Source of the DNA: DATFMH01 sp035267045
GTDB lineage: Bacteria > Bacteroidota > Rhodothermia > Balneolales > DATFMH01
Length of the DNA stretch: 64,000 nt
Assembly (NCBI GenBank): GCA_035267045.1
Contig: DATFMH010000147.1
Coordinates: 62,001-126,000, forward strand
Reading direction: 5' to 3'
Shown here one piece after another: positions 16,671 through 24,862 of this stretch. The position numbers and the translations under genes were made by a program. The notes beneath the pieces were generated by a model, which saw nothing but the letters and a program-made list of their open reading frames with translations, ran no database searches and was not told the origin of the DNA. Positions within the stretch are counted from its first letter, which is position 1. Each line of letters starts with the position of its first letter.

Positions 16671-19600
16671 TTAACTCATTTTAGGATTCGGATTGCGAAT
16701 CTTGGCAAGATATGATGTTCTCGGTCGTGTATTTAAGACATCCAGCATAATGTAGTTCCTTTCGTTATGCTTAACCTTGACAACTTTACTATTCGGATCA
16801 GAAATATCACCGAAGTTAATGGCATTAGCCGGGCAAGCTTGTTGGCAAGCTGTTTGAACCGAACCATCAACAGGTTTGAACGATTGATTCTTCGTTTCAA
16901 GCTGCCGGTCGATTTGAGCCCGATTAAGTCGTTGAACGCAATAGGTACATTTCTCCATAACTCCACGAAAACGAACCGTTACATCCGGGTTCATAGCCAT
17001 TTGTATAACCTCAGGATCATCACCAGAGGACAGGAATTCTTTCGAGAAGTTGAAGAAATTGAATCGACGAACCTTATAAGGACAGTTGTTAGCACAATAA
17101 CGCGTACCAATACATCTGTTATAGGTCATTTGGTTCAATCCGGTCCTACTGTGTGTTGTTGCGGCTACAGGACAAACTTCCTCGCAGGGCGCCAACTCAC
17201 ATTGCATACATGGAACCGGCTGGTGAATGATTTCGGGATCTCCGGCATCATTACCAATAAAGTAACGGTCGGTACGAACCCAATGCATTTCCCGGCCGCG
17301 TTTAACCTGTTCCTTACCAACTACAGGTATATTATTTTCGGCCTGGCATGCAATTGTACAAGTTCCGCAACCGATGCAGGAATTAAGATCGATTGACATA
17401 CCCCATTGTGGCAAATAATCATAGCCTTCCTGGGGTGTGTAAAGAGCATCCGGAAACTTACGGTAACTTTTCTTTTCTATACCGGCCACTTCTTCCATTT
17501 CCGGAGCAAAATGTGGATCCTCACGATATGTATCCAAAGTGCCCTGACGTGCCAACGGGCGGCCTTCCATACTACTATGGTCTTGCGTGGATGCAATACT
17601 GTAGTATTCTCCGGTTTTTTTAACGGTTACACTTGTGTGATAAAGAGGATTATCCGTTGTAACAAATGGAAATACATTTTTGCTTTCAAACTTGTGCACT
17701 TCAAAAGGCAACGTTTTGTATTTGTTATCAACGTAAATACCAAAGTCATCGTCAGCAATACGGCCTATACCTTTTCTACCGTATCCTGCCCATATTGTTA
17801 TACTGTTATCAGCATGGCCGGGTAGTACCCAGGCTGCTAATTTAACAGTTTTGCCTCCGGATGTAATACTGACAACATCTTCATTTTTGACTCCGAATGT
17901 TGCAGCTGTTTTAAGACTCATCAGAGCCACATTATCCCATGTTATCTTTGTAACGGGATCAGGTAATTCCTGTAACCAACCGATATTTCCGTAGCGGCCA
18001 TCGATAATTTTGTTATCAGGTTTAATTACCAGCTCTATTTCATTATCACCCGGTTTTTTTGCTTGTGCAAAGGCCTGATTCATATAAGTAGCAAAAGAGG
18101 AACTTAATGAAACCCGGGGAGTATCAAACTCAGTATTAGGAAGGATTCCATCGTGAAGGATCTTTTCCCACTGATTCTCAAAATTGGTAGAGGAGAGGTA
18201 CGATTTCCATGTTTCTCTTACCAATTTATGTCCATCACCCGATGTACCATTTATAATAGCGTATAAGTATTCGATCTCACTTTTCCCACCATATAACGGT
18301 TGAATCATCGGCTGAATAACTGATTTTACTCCTGTATAAGAAGTCCCATCTCCCCATTGCTCGAGAAAATGAGCACGATTGACATGCCACTGTGTCTGGC
18401 GGGCTGTCTCATCGTGGTACTGAGATAATAAAACAGTCGTTTTTGTAGCTTTCAGAGCTGAACTAAAATCGAGATCGGATGGTGCTGTAAATACTGGATT
18501 TGTACCGATCATCACAAGAGCATCATATTTACCCGCTTTTAAGTCGCGGGTTAACTCATAAAAGCGCTGCGTATCATTACCTGTCTCAAATGTCGGAACA
18601 TCGTAATAAGATACGGTCTTATCTTTGTTCTCAAGAGCCATGTTTATAGCAGCTACCGCGGCGTGTACAGCCGGGTTTTGATCGTTACCGGCAGCGACAA
18701 TGCTCTCACCTTTATTATTTAATAAGTCTTCGGTAAGTACACTGACCCAGCTATGATTGCTGAAATGATTATTATATCCTTTAAATGCTTCCAGACCGCC
18801 TATTTTATCAGCTAATGAAGCGGCAAGAGCATAGGTAAATAATTCGACTTCGCTGTTTTTAATACGTAATCTGTGATCAGCATTAGAGCCTGTCAGAGAG
18901 TAATTACTTTCAACGGCATAAAGTCGATTCATAGAATCTTTGGTACTCTCCAGGGCACGTCCCCTGGTATAATTACCAATATTCGTAACATTTTCAGATC
19001 CCTGTTGCAGAAAATCTGCATCCAGCGATACAATTACTTTAGCTTTATCGAAGTGATTGTATGTTCGGAGTTTTTTACCAAATGCCTGATTGTTACCCTC
19101 TAAAGCATTTTGTTCACCAAATGGTTCATAAGTTACCCATTCGGCATTTTTGAATTTTTTTAAGGCATCTTTCTTAAGCCTGTTAAGTGTGAGGGATGAA
19201 TTGGCCTCACATAAGAACGCAACCTTTTTATCGGATGTGAAATTTTGTTTGGCGAAAGAGAGGAAGTCGTCCCATGACTTTTTCTGGCCATCTGAAGTTA
19301 TACCGTGAGCACGATCGGGATCGTAAAGGCCAAGAATAGCACCTTGCATTTGGGTATTTGTGTTACCCATACTTGCCGGGTGTTCCGTATTCCCTTCAAT
19401 TTTCGTCGGGCGACCTTCATGGGTTTCAACAACCAATCCGGTTAAGGAGCCGCGATAAGGCATCGCCGTAGCATAATATAAAGGATTACCGGGTACTACC
19501 TCCTCCGGTCGTGTTTTATAAGGTAGAATCTTCTCTACCGGTCGACGACAAGCTGCAAATCCTGCGAGGGCGATTGAAGCCCCCATGATACGAAGAAAGT

Positions 19601-19736
19601 TTTTCCTGGACATGCCATCTTTTAATTCGGAAGCATTTTCAGGGAATTCTCTTTCTAAAAATTTTTTGTACTCTTCGTTATTTGCGAGCTGGTTTAGACT
19701 TTTCCAGTATGTAGGATTTTCGTTTGTTTTACTCAT
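16671..19736 (-). CDS. actB: Alternative complex III subunit ActB (molybdopterin-like plus Fe-S)
   Basis: The 1021-residue protein fuses two halves. The first, about residues 85-700, resembles molybdopterin oxidoreductases, but in alternative complex III it holds no molybdenum cofactor. The second, after about 760, is a ferredoxin-type domain with four cysteine groups (CIGCGTCTIAC, CMQCELAPCEEVC, CIGTRYCANNCP, CTYC plus CQQAC), as for three [4Fe-4S] and one [3Fe-4S] cluster. The N-terminus carries a twin-arginine-like signal, SRKNFLRIMGASIALAGFAAC, in which the second Arg is Lys. It lies 50 bases after actA and conducts electrons from menaquinol. Confidence 0.95.
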   Translation of the reverse strand: MSKTNENPTYWKSLNQLANNEEYKKFLEREFPENASELKDGMSRKNFLRIMGASIALAGFAACRRPVEKILPYKTRPEEVVPGNPLYYATAMPYRGSLTGLVVETHEGRPTKIEGNTEHPASMGNTNTQMQGAILGLYDPDRAHGITSDGQKKSWDDFLSFAKQNFTSDKKVAFLCEANSSLTLNRLKKDALKKFKNAEWVTYEPFGEQNALEGNNQAFGKKLRTYNHFDKAKVIVSLDADFLQQGSENVTNIGNYTRGRALESTKDSMNRLYAVESNYSLTGSNADHRLRIKNSEVELFTYALAASLADKIGGLEAFKGYNNHFSNHSWVSVLTEDLLNNKGESIVAAGNDQNPAVHAAVAAINMALENKDKTVSYYDVPTFETGNDTQRFYELTRDLKAGKYDALVMIGTNPVFTAPSDLDFSSALKATKTTVLLSQYHDETARQTQWHVNRAHFLEQWGDGTSYTGVKSVIQPMIQPLYGGKSEIEYLYAIINGTSGDGHKLVRETWKSYLSSTNFENQWEKILHDGILPNTEFDTPRVSLSSSFATYMNQAFAQAKKPGDNEIELVIKPDNKIIDGRYGNIGWLQELPDPVTKITWDNVALMSLKTAATFGVKNEDVVSITSGGKTVKLAAWVLPGHADNSITIWAGYGRKGIGRIADDDFGIYVDNKYKTLPFEVHKFESKNVFPFVTTDNPLYHTSVTVKKTGEYYSIASTQDHSSMEGRPLARQGTLDTYREDPHFAPEMEEVAGIEKKSYRKFPDALYTPQEGYDYLPQWGMSIDLNSCIGCGTCTIACQAENNIPVVGKEQVKRGREMHWVRTDRYFIGNDAGDPEIIHQPVPCMQCELAPCEEVCPVAATTHSRTGLNQMTYNRCIGTRYCANNCPYKVRRFNFFNFSKEFLSSGDDPEVIQMAMNPDVTVRFRGVMEKCTYCVQRLNRAQIDRQLETKNQSFKPVDGSVQTACQQACPANAINFGDISDPNSKVVKVKHNERNYIMLDVLNTRPRTSYLAKIRNPNPKMS

Positions 19737-19786
19737 AATTAAATTATGAATTATATAATCTGCTAATATTCAAACTCTGTTGTGTA

Positions 19787-20440
19787 TTAATAATGGCAAC
19801 CATCACAATATGTGGGTGCATGGATATTTCTGGCGGCCATGATTTTTTTGCCATAAGCTTCCGGATTTCCATTCGGAGCTTTCCAGTTCATATTTGTAAC
19901 CTGGCTGACCGGACGTAAATGGGGTGCCGGGTTTTTGTGACAATTGATGCACCATGCCATATTGAGTGGTTCAACTTGATGTACCACCTGCATTTTGTCT
20001 ATACGACCGTGACAGGTTACACAACCAACACCAGCATTGATATGAGCACTATGGTTGAAGTTTACATATTCAGGGAGTTTATTTACCCGAATCCATTTAA
20101 TGGGTTCACCGGACTTCCAATGATCTCTTATTTTAGCAATCTGTTTGGGTTTCTTGGAATTAATCTGGCTGTGGCAATTCATACATGTTTGAGTAGGTGG
20201 GATATTCGCATGGGGCGATTTCTCCACAGATGTATGGCAGTATCGGCAATCGATACCCAGTTTACCGGCATGTATAGCGTGACTATAAGGAATTGGTTGA
20301 ATTGGCTGGTAACCAACATCTAAATATCTCGGTGAGAAAAAATACCATACACCGAAGATAATGGCATTTAATAATACTATTGAGCCAATAGTTAACCTTT
20401 TAGGCACACGATTCGCCCATTTGGGGAAAATCTGAGACAT
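19787..20440 (-). CDS. actA: Pentaheme cytochrome c, alternative complex III subunit ActA
   Basis: The 217-residue protein has one N-terminal membrane anchor (about 18-36) and five CxxCH motifs, at 65-69, 86-90, 140-144, 164-168 and 212-216. Additional His residues can act as axial ligands. This is the heme count and layout of ActA, which carries electrons on the periplasmic face of the complex. It is the first gene of the operon, which runs without a clear break to coxD at 6949. A 444-base divergent spacer lies upstream. Confidence 0.96.
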   Translation of the reverse strand: MSQIFPKWANRVPKRLTIGSIVLLNAIIFGVWYFFSPRYLDVGYQPIQPIPYSHAIHAGKLGIDCRYCHTSVEKSPHANIPPTQTCMNCHSQINSKKPKQIAKIRDHWKSGEPIKWIRVNKLPEYVNFNHSAHINAGVGCVTCHGRIDKMQVVHQVEPLNMAWCINCHKNPAPHLRPVSQVTNMNWKAPNGNPEAYGKKIMAARNIHAPTYCDGCHY

Positions 20441-20682
20441 AAGCTTTGAGAATTTAATTTCCTGGTTGAATACCGCAACTCGATCTTTTTAAAATCGTAC
20501 TTAATATAAGATAGAATTAGGAAGCAACTGAACTTAATTTTTTATTTATAAAAAATCTAAATAGCGTATTTATTTTTGCCTTAACCGTCTAAAATGGACG
20601 ATTTTAAGTTATTTTGAAATCCATCAGCTATTATCATCCCAAAAAAGAAAAAACAATTAAGATTTCAGAAAATATTAAATTT

Positions 20683-20706
20683 AATTCGGTATGTTTATTC
20701 CGAATT
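20683..20706. promoter_or_regulatory. Candidate operator dyad AATTCGG-N10-CCGAATT
   Basis: A perfect 7-bp inverted repeat with a 10-base spacer lies 243 bases upstream of actA and 179 bases upstream of the DUF420 gene. The arms are more GC-rich than the surrounding DNA. Such a dyad suits a dimeric regulator, but no regulator gene is nearby and function is inferred only from symmetry. Confidence 0.4.
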
Positions 20707-20820
20707 GCCCGGCGTATAAATATCAATTATTTAAACATTAGTGTCCAATTATTTTAAATGATATGATAGTAAAATTCTGGATATAAAATTAATTTCAGAC
20801 TTTTTTTAAAGTGATATTAA

Positions 20821-20847
20821 TTACTAATCAATATGGTTGATTAGTAA
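20821..20847. promoter_or_regulatory. 11-bp dyad just upstream of the DUF420 gene
   Basis: TTACTAATCAA (20821-20831) and TTGATTAGTAA (20837-20847) form a perfect inverted repeat with a 5-base spacer, ending 37 bases before the ATG. It may be an operator or a hairpin in the 5' leader. The half-sites resemble FNR/CRP words but in the reversed order (ATCAA-N5-TTGAT), so it is not a normal FNR site. Confidence 0.45.
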
Positions 20848-20884
20848 ATTAAGGAACTTCATAAATATCTAACTAAAAACAGTA

Positions 20885-21325
20885 ATGTCCATTTTCCATT
20901 TTTTACCTTTACTTAATGCGATATTAAATACGACAACTTTCGTTCTGTTGATTGTCGGACTTATCTTTATTCTTAAGAAGAACCGGAAAATCCATATGAG
21001 GATAATGTGGACTGCGTTCTCACTCTCAGTGTTATTCCTGATTTCATATCTTACTCTTCATTTTGAAGTTGGAGAGGTCCGTTTTATTGGTCAGGGAATG
21101 ATCAGGCCCATTTATTTTACAATTCTTATTACACATATAATATTGGCGGCTACAGTGGTTCCTCTGGTATTGATAACATTATACAGGGCGAGTACCGGTA
21201 ATTACAATAAGCATCGAAAAATTGCACGATGGACGTGGCCGATCTGGCTTTATGTATCAATTACCGGTGTTATAGTATATTTAATGTTAGCGGCTTCCGG
21301 TAGTTACAGGGTAATTGGTATCTGA
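20885..21325 (+). CDS. DUF420 membrane protein (oxidase-associated)
   Basis: This 146-residue protein has four membrane helices with conserved-looking His residues in YLTLHFEVG and ILITHIILAA. It matches the DUF420 family, whose members (for example CtaM/YozB in Firmicutes) are needed for assembly of heme-copper oxidases. Its position next to, and divergent from, the act-cox operon supports an assembly role. A hairpin dyad lies just upstream and a weak AAGGAA site about 30 bases before the start. A terminator shared with the facing gene follows. Confidence 0.82.
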   Translation: MSIFHFLPLLNAILNTTTFVLLIVGLIFILKKNRKIHMRIMWTAFSLSVLFLISYLTLHFEVGEVRFIGQGMIRPIYFTILITHIILAATVVPLVLITLYRASTGNYNKHRKIARWTWPIWLYVSITGVIVYLMLAASGSYRVIGI

Positions 21326-21341
21326 TGAAATAATTAGTTTT

Positions 21342-21375
21342 AAAAAAAGCCGTCACTGATAGTACGGGACGGCTT
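21342..21375 (-). terminator. Terminator of the UPF0173 hydrolase gene
   Basis: AAGCCGTC (21347-21354) pairs with GACGGCTT (21368-21375) around a 13-base loop. On the minus strand the hairpin is followed by a T-run (A-run at 21342-21348 on the plus strand). The plus strand lacks a good T-run, so it is weaker for the facing DUF420 gene. Confidence 0.8.
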
Positions 21376-21394
21376 ATTAAGCAGATGAATTATT

Positions 21395-22099
21395 TCAACC
21401 CAGAAAGTTTTCGCCTATTTCGGGAATTATAACTTTGGTGTCAGTATCTTTTTCAACCAGTTCTTTAAATGTTTCGGGAGATCCGATCAACGGTGGCCAG
21501 GTACCATAGTGAATAGGTATAGCCTTTTTTGCGTTCACTAACTTTGCGGCATAAGCTGCTTCAACAGGATCCATAGTAAAATGGTCACCAATAGGAAGGC
21601 AGACAAGATCAGGTTTATAGATTTCCCCATATAACTTCATATCGTACATGATATTGGTGTCTCCTGCATTGTAAACAGTATAATCGTTATTGAAACGGAT
21701 TATCAGCCCCGCGGGATCGCCGGTGTAATTACCTTTCCATGATGAACTGTGATTGGCGGAAGTCATGGTAACTTTGAAGTCATCGAAATAAACGGTACCA
21801 CCTTTATTCATTCCAATACCCTGATCTTCTTTGAGCCCGTTCTTTTTAAGGACTTCGATCAATTCAAGTATGCCAACTACTTTGGCTCCGGTTTTTTTAG
21901 CAAGGGAAAGCGTATCTCCAACATGATCTTCATGACCGTGAGTTAACAGGATATAATCGATAGCATCCGGATTTTTTAAACTATCCGGTGTTTTAGGATT
22001 ATCTGTGAGAAATGGATCGATAAAAATTATATTACCGTCGGGACTCTCGAACTTGAAAGTTGAATGTCCCAGCCAATAAGCTTTAACTGAGTTACTCAT
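21395..22099 (-). CDS. UPF0173 metal-dependent hydrolase (metallo-beta-lactamase fold)
   Basis: The 234-residue protein has the metal-binding motif HGHEDHVGD near residue 54, an early His in WLGHSTFKFE, and later His and Asp in NHSSSW, GDTNIMYD and GDHFTMDP. This is the order found in UPF0173 (YtkL/TTHA-type) proteins of the beta-lactamase fold. The substrate is unknown; phosphodiester or lactone hydrolysis is typical of the fold. There is no signal peptide, so it is cytoplasmic. It faces the DUF420 gene and has its own terminator. Confidence 0.9.
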   Translation of the reverse strand: MSNSVKAYWLGHSTFKFESPDGNIIFIDPFLTDNPKTPDSLKNPDAIDYILLTHGHEDHVGDTLSLAKKTGAKVVGILELIEVLKKNGLKEDQGIGMNKGGTVYFDDFKVTMTSANHSSSWKGNYTGDPAGLIIRFNNDYTVYNAGDTNIMYDMKLYGEIYKPDLVCLPIGDHFTMDPVEAAYAAKLVNAKKAIPIHYGTWPPLIGSPETFKELVEKDTDTKVIIPEIGENFLG

Positions 22100-22287
22100 A
22101 ATGATATCTTATTTTGAGTTCAATATTTATTGCGTAAGTTTCTATTAAGCTTATAAAAAAATTAAGAGAAAATTTATATTGGGTATTGATAGATGATGTC
22201 CGGGAGGATTTCAATCGTGAAGCATTTAAGTAAACATTTCAATTCAGACATTTAACACTATTTATACTCAATATATTAGGCTTTATA

Positions 22288-22321
22288 AACGTAGGTTAAG
22301 TAATACCTCTTTACGTTACTT
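22288..22321 (+). promoter_or_regulatory. Possible structured leader upstream of the YciO-like gene
   Basis: AACGTA (22288-22293) can pair with TACGTT (22312-22317), with an inner GGT/ACC pair. An alternative pairing joins AAGTAA (22298-22303) and TTACTT (22316-22321). Mutually exclusive short helices just ahead of a start codon may be a 5' regulatory structure, but they are too weak for a firm call. Confidence 0.22.
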
Positions 22322-22365
22322 ACAAAGCGTGTTAATTGAATAAAAGTTCACTTAAAAAAAATATT

Positions 22366-23034
22366 ATGGCTAAAAAGGTTAAAATTCATCCAGTCACCCC
22401 ACATAAGAAAAGAATATTTGATGTTGCCGATCAGTTGAAGTCGGATGCCATAGCCATGTTTCCAACCGATAGTCAGTATTCATTGGGATGTGTGTATACG
22501 AATAAGAAAGGAATTGATCGAATAAGACAAATCCGCAGGTTGGATAAAAATCATTTGTTGACTCTAATATGTGATTCGTTGTCTGATATATCGAAATTTG
22601 CATTAATAACAGATGATAACTTTAAAATTATTAAACGTTTGATTCCGGGTCCTTATACATTTGTATTGCCTGCTACTAAAGCGGTACCAAAATTATTATT
22701 GAATCCCAGGCGTAAAACAATAGGATTTAGAGTACCCGATTATCCTATTTGCAAGGAGTTGATTGCAGAAATTGGAGATCCTCTCATATCGACATCCGCT
22801 AAACTTCCGGAATGGAACGGGCTGCCCGGTTATTATCCTGATCGCCAGGAATTATTCCATGATTTTGAAAAACAGGTAGACATCATTATTGATGATGAAC
22901 AGGATCTGACTAAACAGGAATCCACTATCATTGATTTAACCGGCGATGAAGCAGTAATCCTCAGACGCGGTTTGGGAATCGAAAAAGTTGAAGAAGTTTG
23001 TCATCAATATGATAAAGAATTAGTGGAGGCTTAA
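22366..23034 (+). CDS. YciO-type Sua5/YrdC-family protein
   Basis: The 222-residue protein is counted from the ATG at 22366; a TTG at 22336 would add ten residues and is less likely. It has the YrdC fold, with FPTDSQYSLGC near residue 32, the conserved basic motif RQIRRLDKNHLLTLIC and ISTSAKLPEWNG. The arrangement is closer to E. coli YciO than to TsaC. Family members bind ATP and RNA and make threonylcarbamoyl-adenylate for tRNA t6A; YciO itself is less certain. There is no Sua5 C-terminal domain. A possible structured leader precedes it. Confidence 0.85.
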   Translation: MAKKVKIHPVTPHKKRIFDVADQLKSDAIAMFPTDSQYSLGCVYTNKKGIDRIRQIRRLDKNHLLTLICDSLSDISKFALITDDNFKIIKRLIPGPYTFVLPATKAVPKLLLNPRRKTIGFRVPDYPICKELIAEIGDPLISTSAKLPEWNGLPGYYPDRQELFHDFEKQVDIIIDDEQDLTKQESTIIDLTGDEAVILRRGLGIEKVEEVCHQYDKELVEA

Positions 23035-23098
23035 TTTAGCCATTTCTTACCCGAAGATTTTAATATAGTAGAAAGTTTAAAACTATATCCTTATGCTA

Positions 23099-23128
23099 TT
23101 TGAATGATTACATAGCCTGATATGTTTG
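23099..23128 (+). promoter_or_regulatory. Bacteroidetes-type promoter of the YtxJ gene
   Basis: TTTG (23099-23102), an 18-base spacer and TATGTTTG (23121-23128) match the known TTTG-N17-23-TAnnTTTG promoter of Bacteroidetes primary sigma factors. The start site would fall near 23135, about 30 bases before the ATG at 23166. This is the best promoter in the window. Confidence 0.7.
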
Positions 23129-23165
23129 TTATTACTGAAAAGGATAAAATAAACTAATTAACTTC

Positions 23166-23534
23166 ATGAGAAAAAATTGGGTAGAAACAACAGATACAGA
23201 CGCAATTGAACGGATTATTCATCGATCCAACAGACAGCCACAGATTATATTCAAACACAGTACCCGGTGTGGTACGAGTTCCAGCGCTTATAAAGAACTG
23301 GATAGAATTACCGATGATATAGCACCTTTACAGGTGGAAATAAATTATGTAGATGTCATTAAAAACAGAAATGTATCCCGGATGATAGCTGAGCGGTTGG
23401 GTGTGAAACATCAATCTCCACAAATATTATTGGTCCAAAACAATAATGTAATCTGGCACGCTTCACACTACGATATAACAGCCGAGAAGATTATTGAGAA
23501 ATCCAAAGAAGCTGTTGAGGCTTTATCCCTTTAA
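23166..23534 (+). CDS. YtxJ/BrxC-family bacillithiol-linked redox protein
   Basis: The 122-residue protein is a single thioredoxin-fold domain with FKHSTRCGTSSSAY (Cys35) and a cis-Pro loop SPQ near residue 84. This matches the YtxJ family (called BrxC in bacilli), thought to act in bacillithiol redox chemistry. Cys35 is the only cysteine, so a monothiol mechanism is likely. There is no signal peptide. A strong promoter lies 38 bases upstream. The stop overlaps the mtnA stop on the other strand by 12 bases. Confidence 0.85.
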   Translation: MRKNWVETTDTDAIERIIHRSNRQPQIIFKHSTRCGTSSSAYKELDRITDDIAPLQVEINYVDVIKNRNVSRMIAERLGVKHQSPQILLVQNNNVIWHASHYDITAEKIIEKSKEAVEALSL

Positions 23535-24617
23535 TAACTTTTTGAATTTTTCTTTATAATCCGGGTAAATAATGCCTTTTTCGGTTACGAAACCGGTAAT
23601 TAGCTCATTTGGTGTGATATCGAAAGCGGGATTAAACGTCTCGACTTTTTCAGGTGCAATAAGGGTATTACCTATTTTCCGTATTTCATCATGATCTCTT
23701 TCTTCGATAGGTATTTGATCACCGTTTTCAAGTGATATGTCTATTGTGGAGAGAGGAAGTGCCACATAAAAAGGTATTTCATGTTCCTTAGCCAGAACGG
23801 CTAATGAATAAGTACCGATTTTATTAGCCGTATCACCGTTAGCTACTACACGATCTGCACCCACGATTACCAGATCTACTTTACCTAATTTCATTAAATA
23901 GCCGGCCGTGGAATCAGTAATCAAAGACATGGGGATAGCTGCTCTGTCTAATTCCCATGTGGTCAGGCGTGCGCCCTGCAATAAAGGTCGTGTTTCATCT
24001 ACCCAAACATGAATCTTTTTGTTTTTTTTATGAGCATGATAGATTACTGACAAAGCAGTACCGTATTGACCGGTTGCAAGACTTCCGGTGTTACAATGAG
24101 TTAGAATGTGGTTTCCATCCTTTATAATTTCCTGCCCTTTAACCCCAATTTGTTTACAGGTACGTTTATCTTCTTCATGGATAGTTATAGCCACTTTTAA
24201 AACCCGTTCTTTTATCTCGCTTACAGGTTTTTCTTTATTAGCATAGATCGTATTTTTTAATCTCGTCAGCGCCCAACTTAAATTTACGGCTGTGGGTCGT
24301 GAACTGTTAAGGTATTCGGCAATACGTTCAACTTCGACCCAGAAGCTATTAAAATTCTGTTCGGAAAGGTCCTTTATCCCCAAATAAAATCCGTATGCAG
24401 CAGCTATGCCGATAGCGGGTGCACCTCTTACTCTGAGTTTCTTTATCGCTTCCCACACTCGCCCCACATCTCTCAAATCAGTATAAACTAATCGCTTTGG
24501 CAAGAATGTCTGGTCTATAATATGCAGGTGGTCTTCAAGCCATTCTATTGATTGGATTGCATGATTACGATCAGATGACATATGCTTTATCTCAAAATTG
24601 ATTATTGTTTTGCTCAT
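23523..24617 (-). CDS. mtnA: S-methyl-5-thioribose-1-phosphate isomerase
   Basis: The 364-residue enzyme converts methylthioribose-1-phosphate to the ribulose form in methionine salvage. Motifs include IIDQTFLPKRL near the start, RGAPAIGIAAAYG, the catalytic Cys in THCNTGSLAT, the substrate loop VDETRPLLQGARLTTWEL and the catalytic Asp in GADRVVANGDTANKIGTY. ATG 24617 is used; a TTG at 24653 would lengthen it, and the ATG at 24581 (MSSDRN) is close to the usual family start and is also possible. The related eIF2B-like ribose-1,5-bisphosphate isomerases are less similar. No other salvage gene is nearby. Confidence 0.93.
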   Translation of the reverse strand: MSKTIINFEIKHMSSDRNHAIQSIEWLEDHLHIIDQTFLPKRLVYTDLRDVGRVWEAIKKLRVRGAPAIGIAAAYGFYLGIKDLSEQNFNSFWVEVERIAEYLNSSRPTAVNLSWALTRLKNTIYANKEKPVSEIKERVLKVAITIHEEDKRTCKQIGVKGQEIIKDGNHILTHCNTGSLATGQYGTALSVIYHAHKKNKKIHVWVDETRPLLQGARLTTWELDRAAIPMSLITDSTAGYLMKLGKVDLVIVGADRVVANGDTANKIGTYSLAVLAKEHEIPFYVALPLSTIDISLENGDQIPIEERDHDEIRKIGNTLIAPEKVETFNPAFDITPNELITGFVTEKGIIYPDYKEKFKKLLKG

Positions 24618-24862
24618 CAATATAACAGTTAGTCTGATAAATTGATTAAACAATCATTCGATTACATCTTTTCAACCCTGATATTGAATAAAAAAATCTT
24701 GCCAATAATAACAATATTTAAGAGAATTAATTAGTACACAGCAGGTTACCTGTATTCATGGATTAACATTATGATTAAATTTTCTTAAGTAAATGATATT
24801 ACCTGAATAAAAAGATATAAAATTAGCATTATTACAGATTATCAATAATCAATTCATGCAGT

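Larger units (their letters stand above)
20441..20884. other. Divergent regulatory spacer between actA and the DUF420 gene
   Basis: The 444 AT-rich bases have no coding frame or RNA gene that I can support. They hold two symmetric sequences, annotated separately at 20683-20706 and 20821-20847. They also hold a plus-strand TATTTTTG (20571-20578) that fits the TAnnTTTG box but lacks a -33 partner. No minus-strand promoter box for actA was found by eye. Confidence 0.6.

Noticed and set aside
16767..17396. A long open frame on the plus strand opposite actB
   Set aside because: It lies wholly inside the well-supported actB gene, has no family resemblance and follows from the codon use of the real gene.
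20821..20847. FNR/CRP-type binding site in the dyad before the DUF420 gene
   Set aside because: The half-sites are in the reverse order (ATCAA then TTGAT, 5 bases apart) compared with the FNR consensus.
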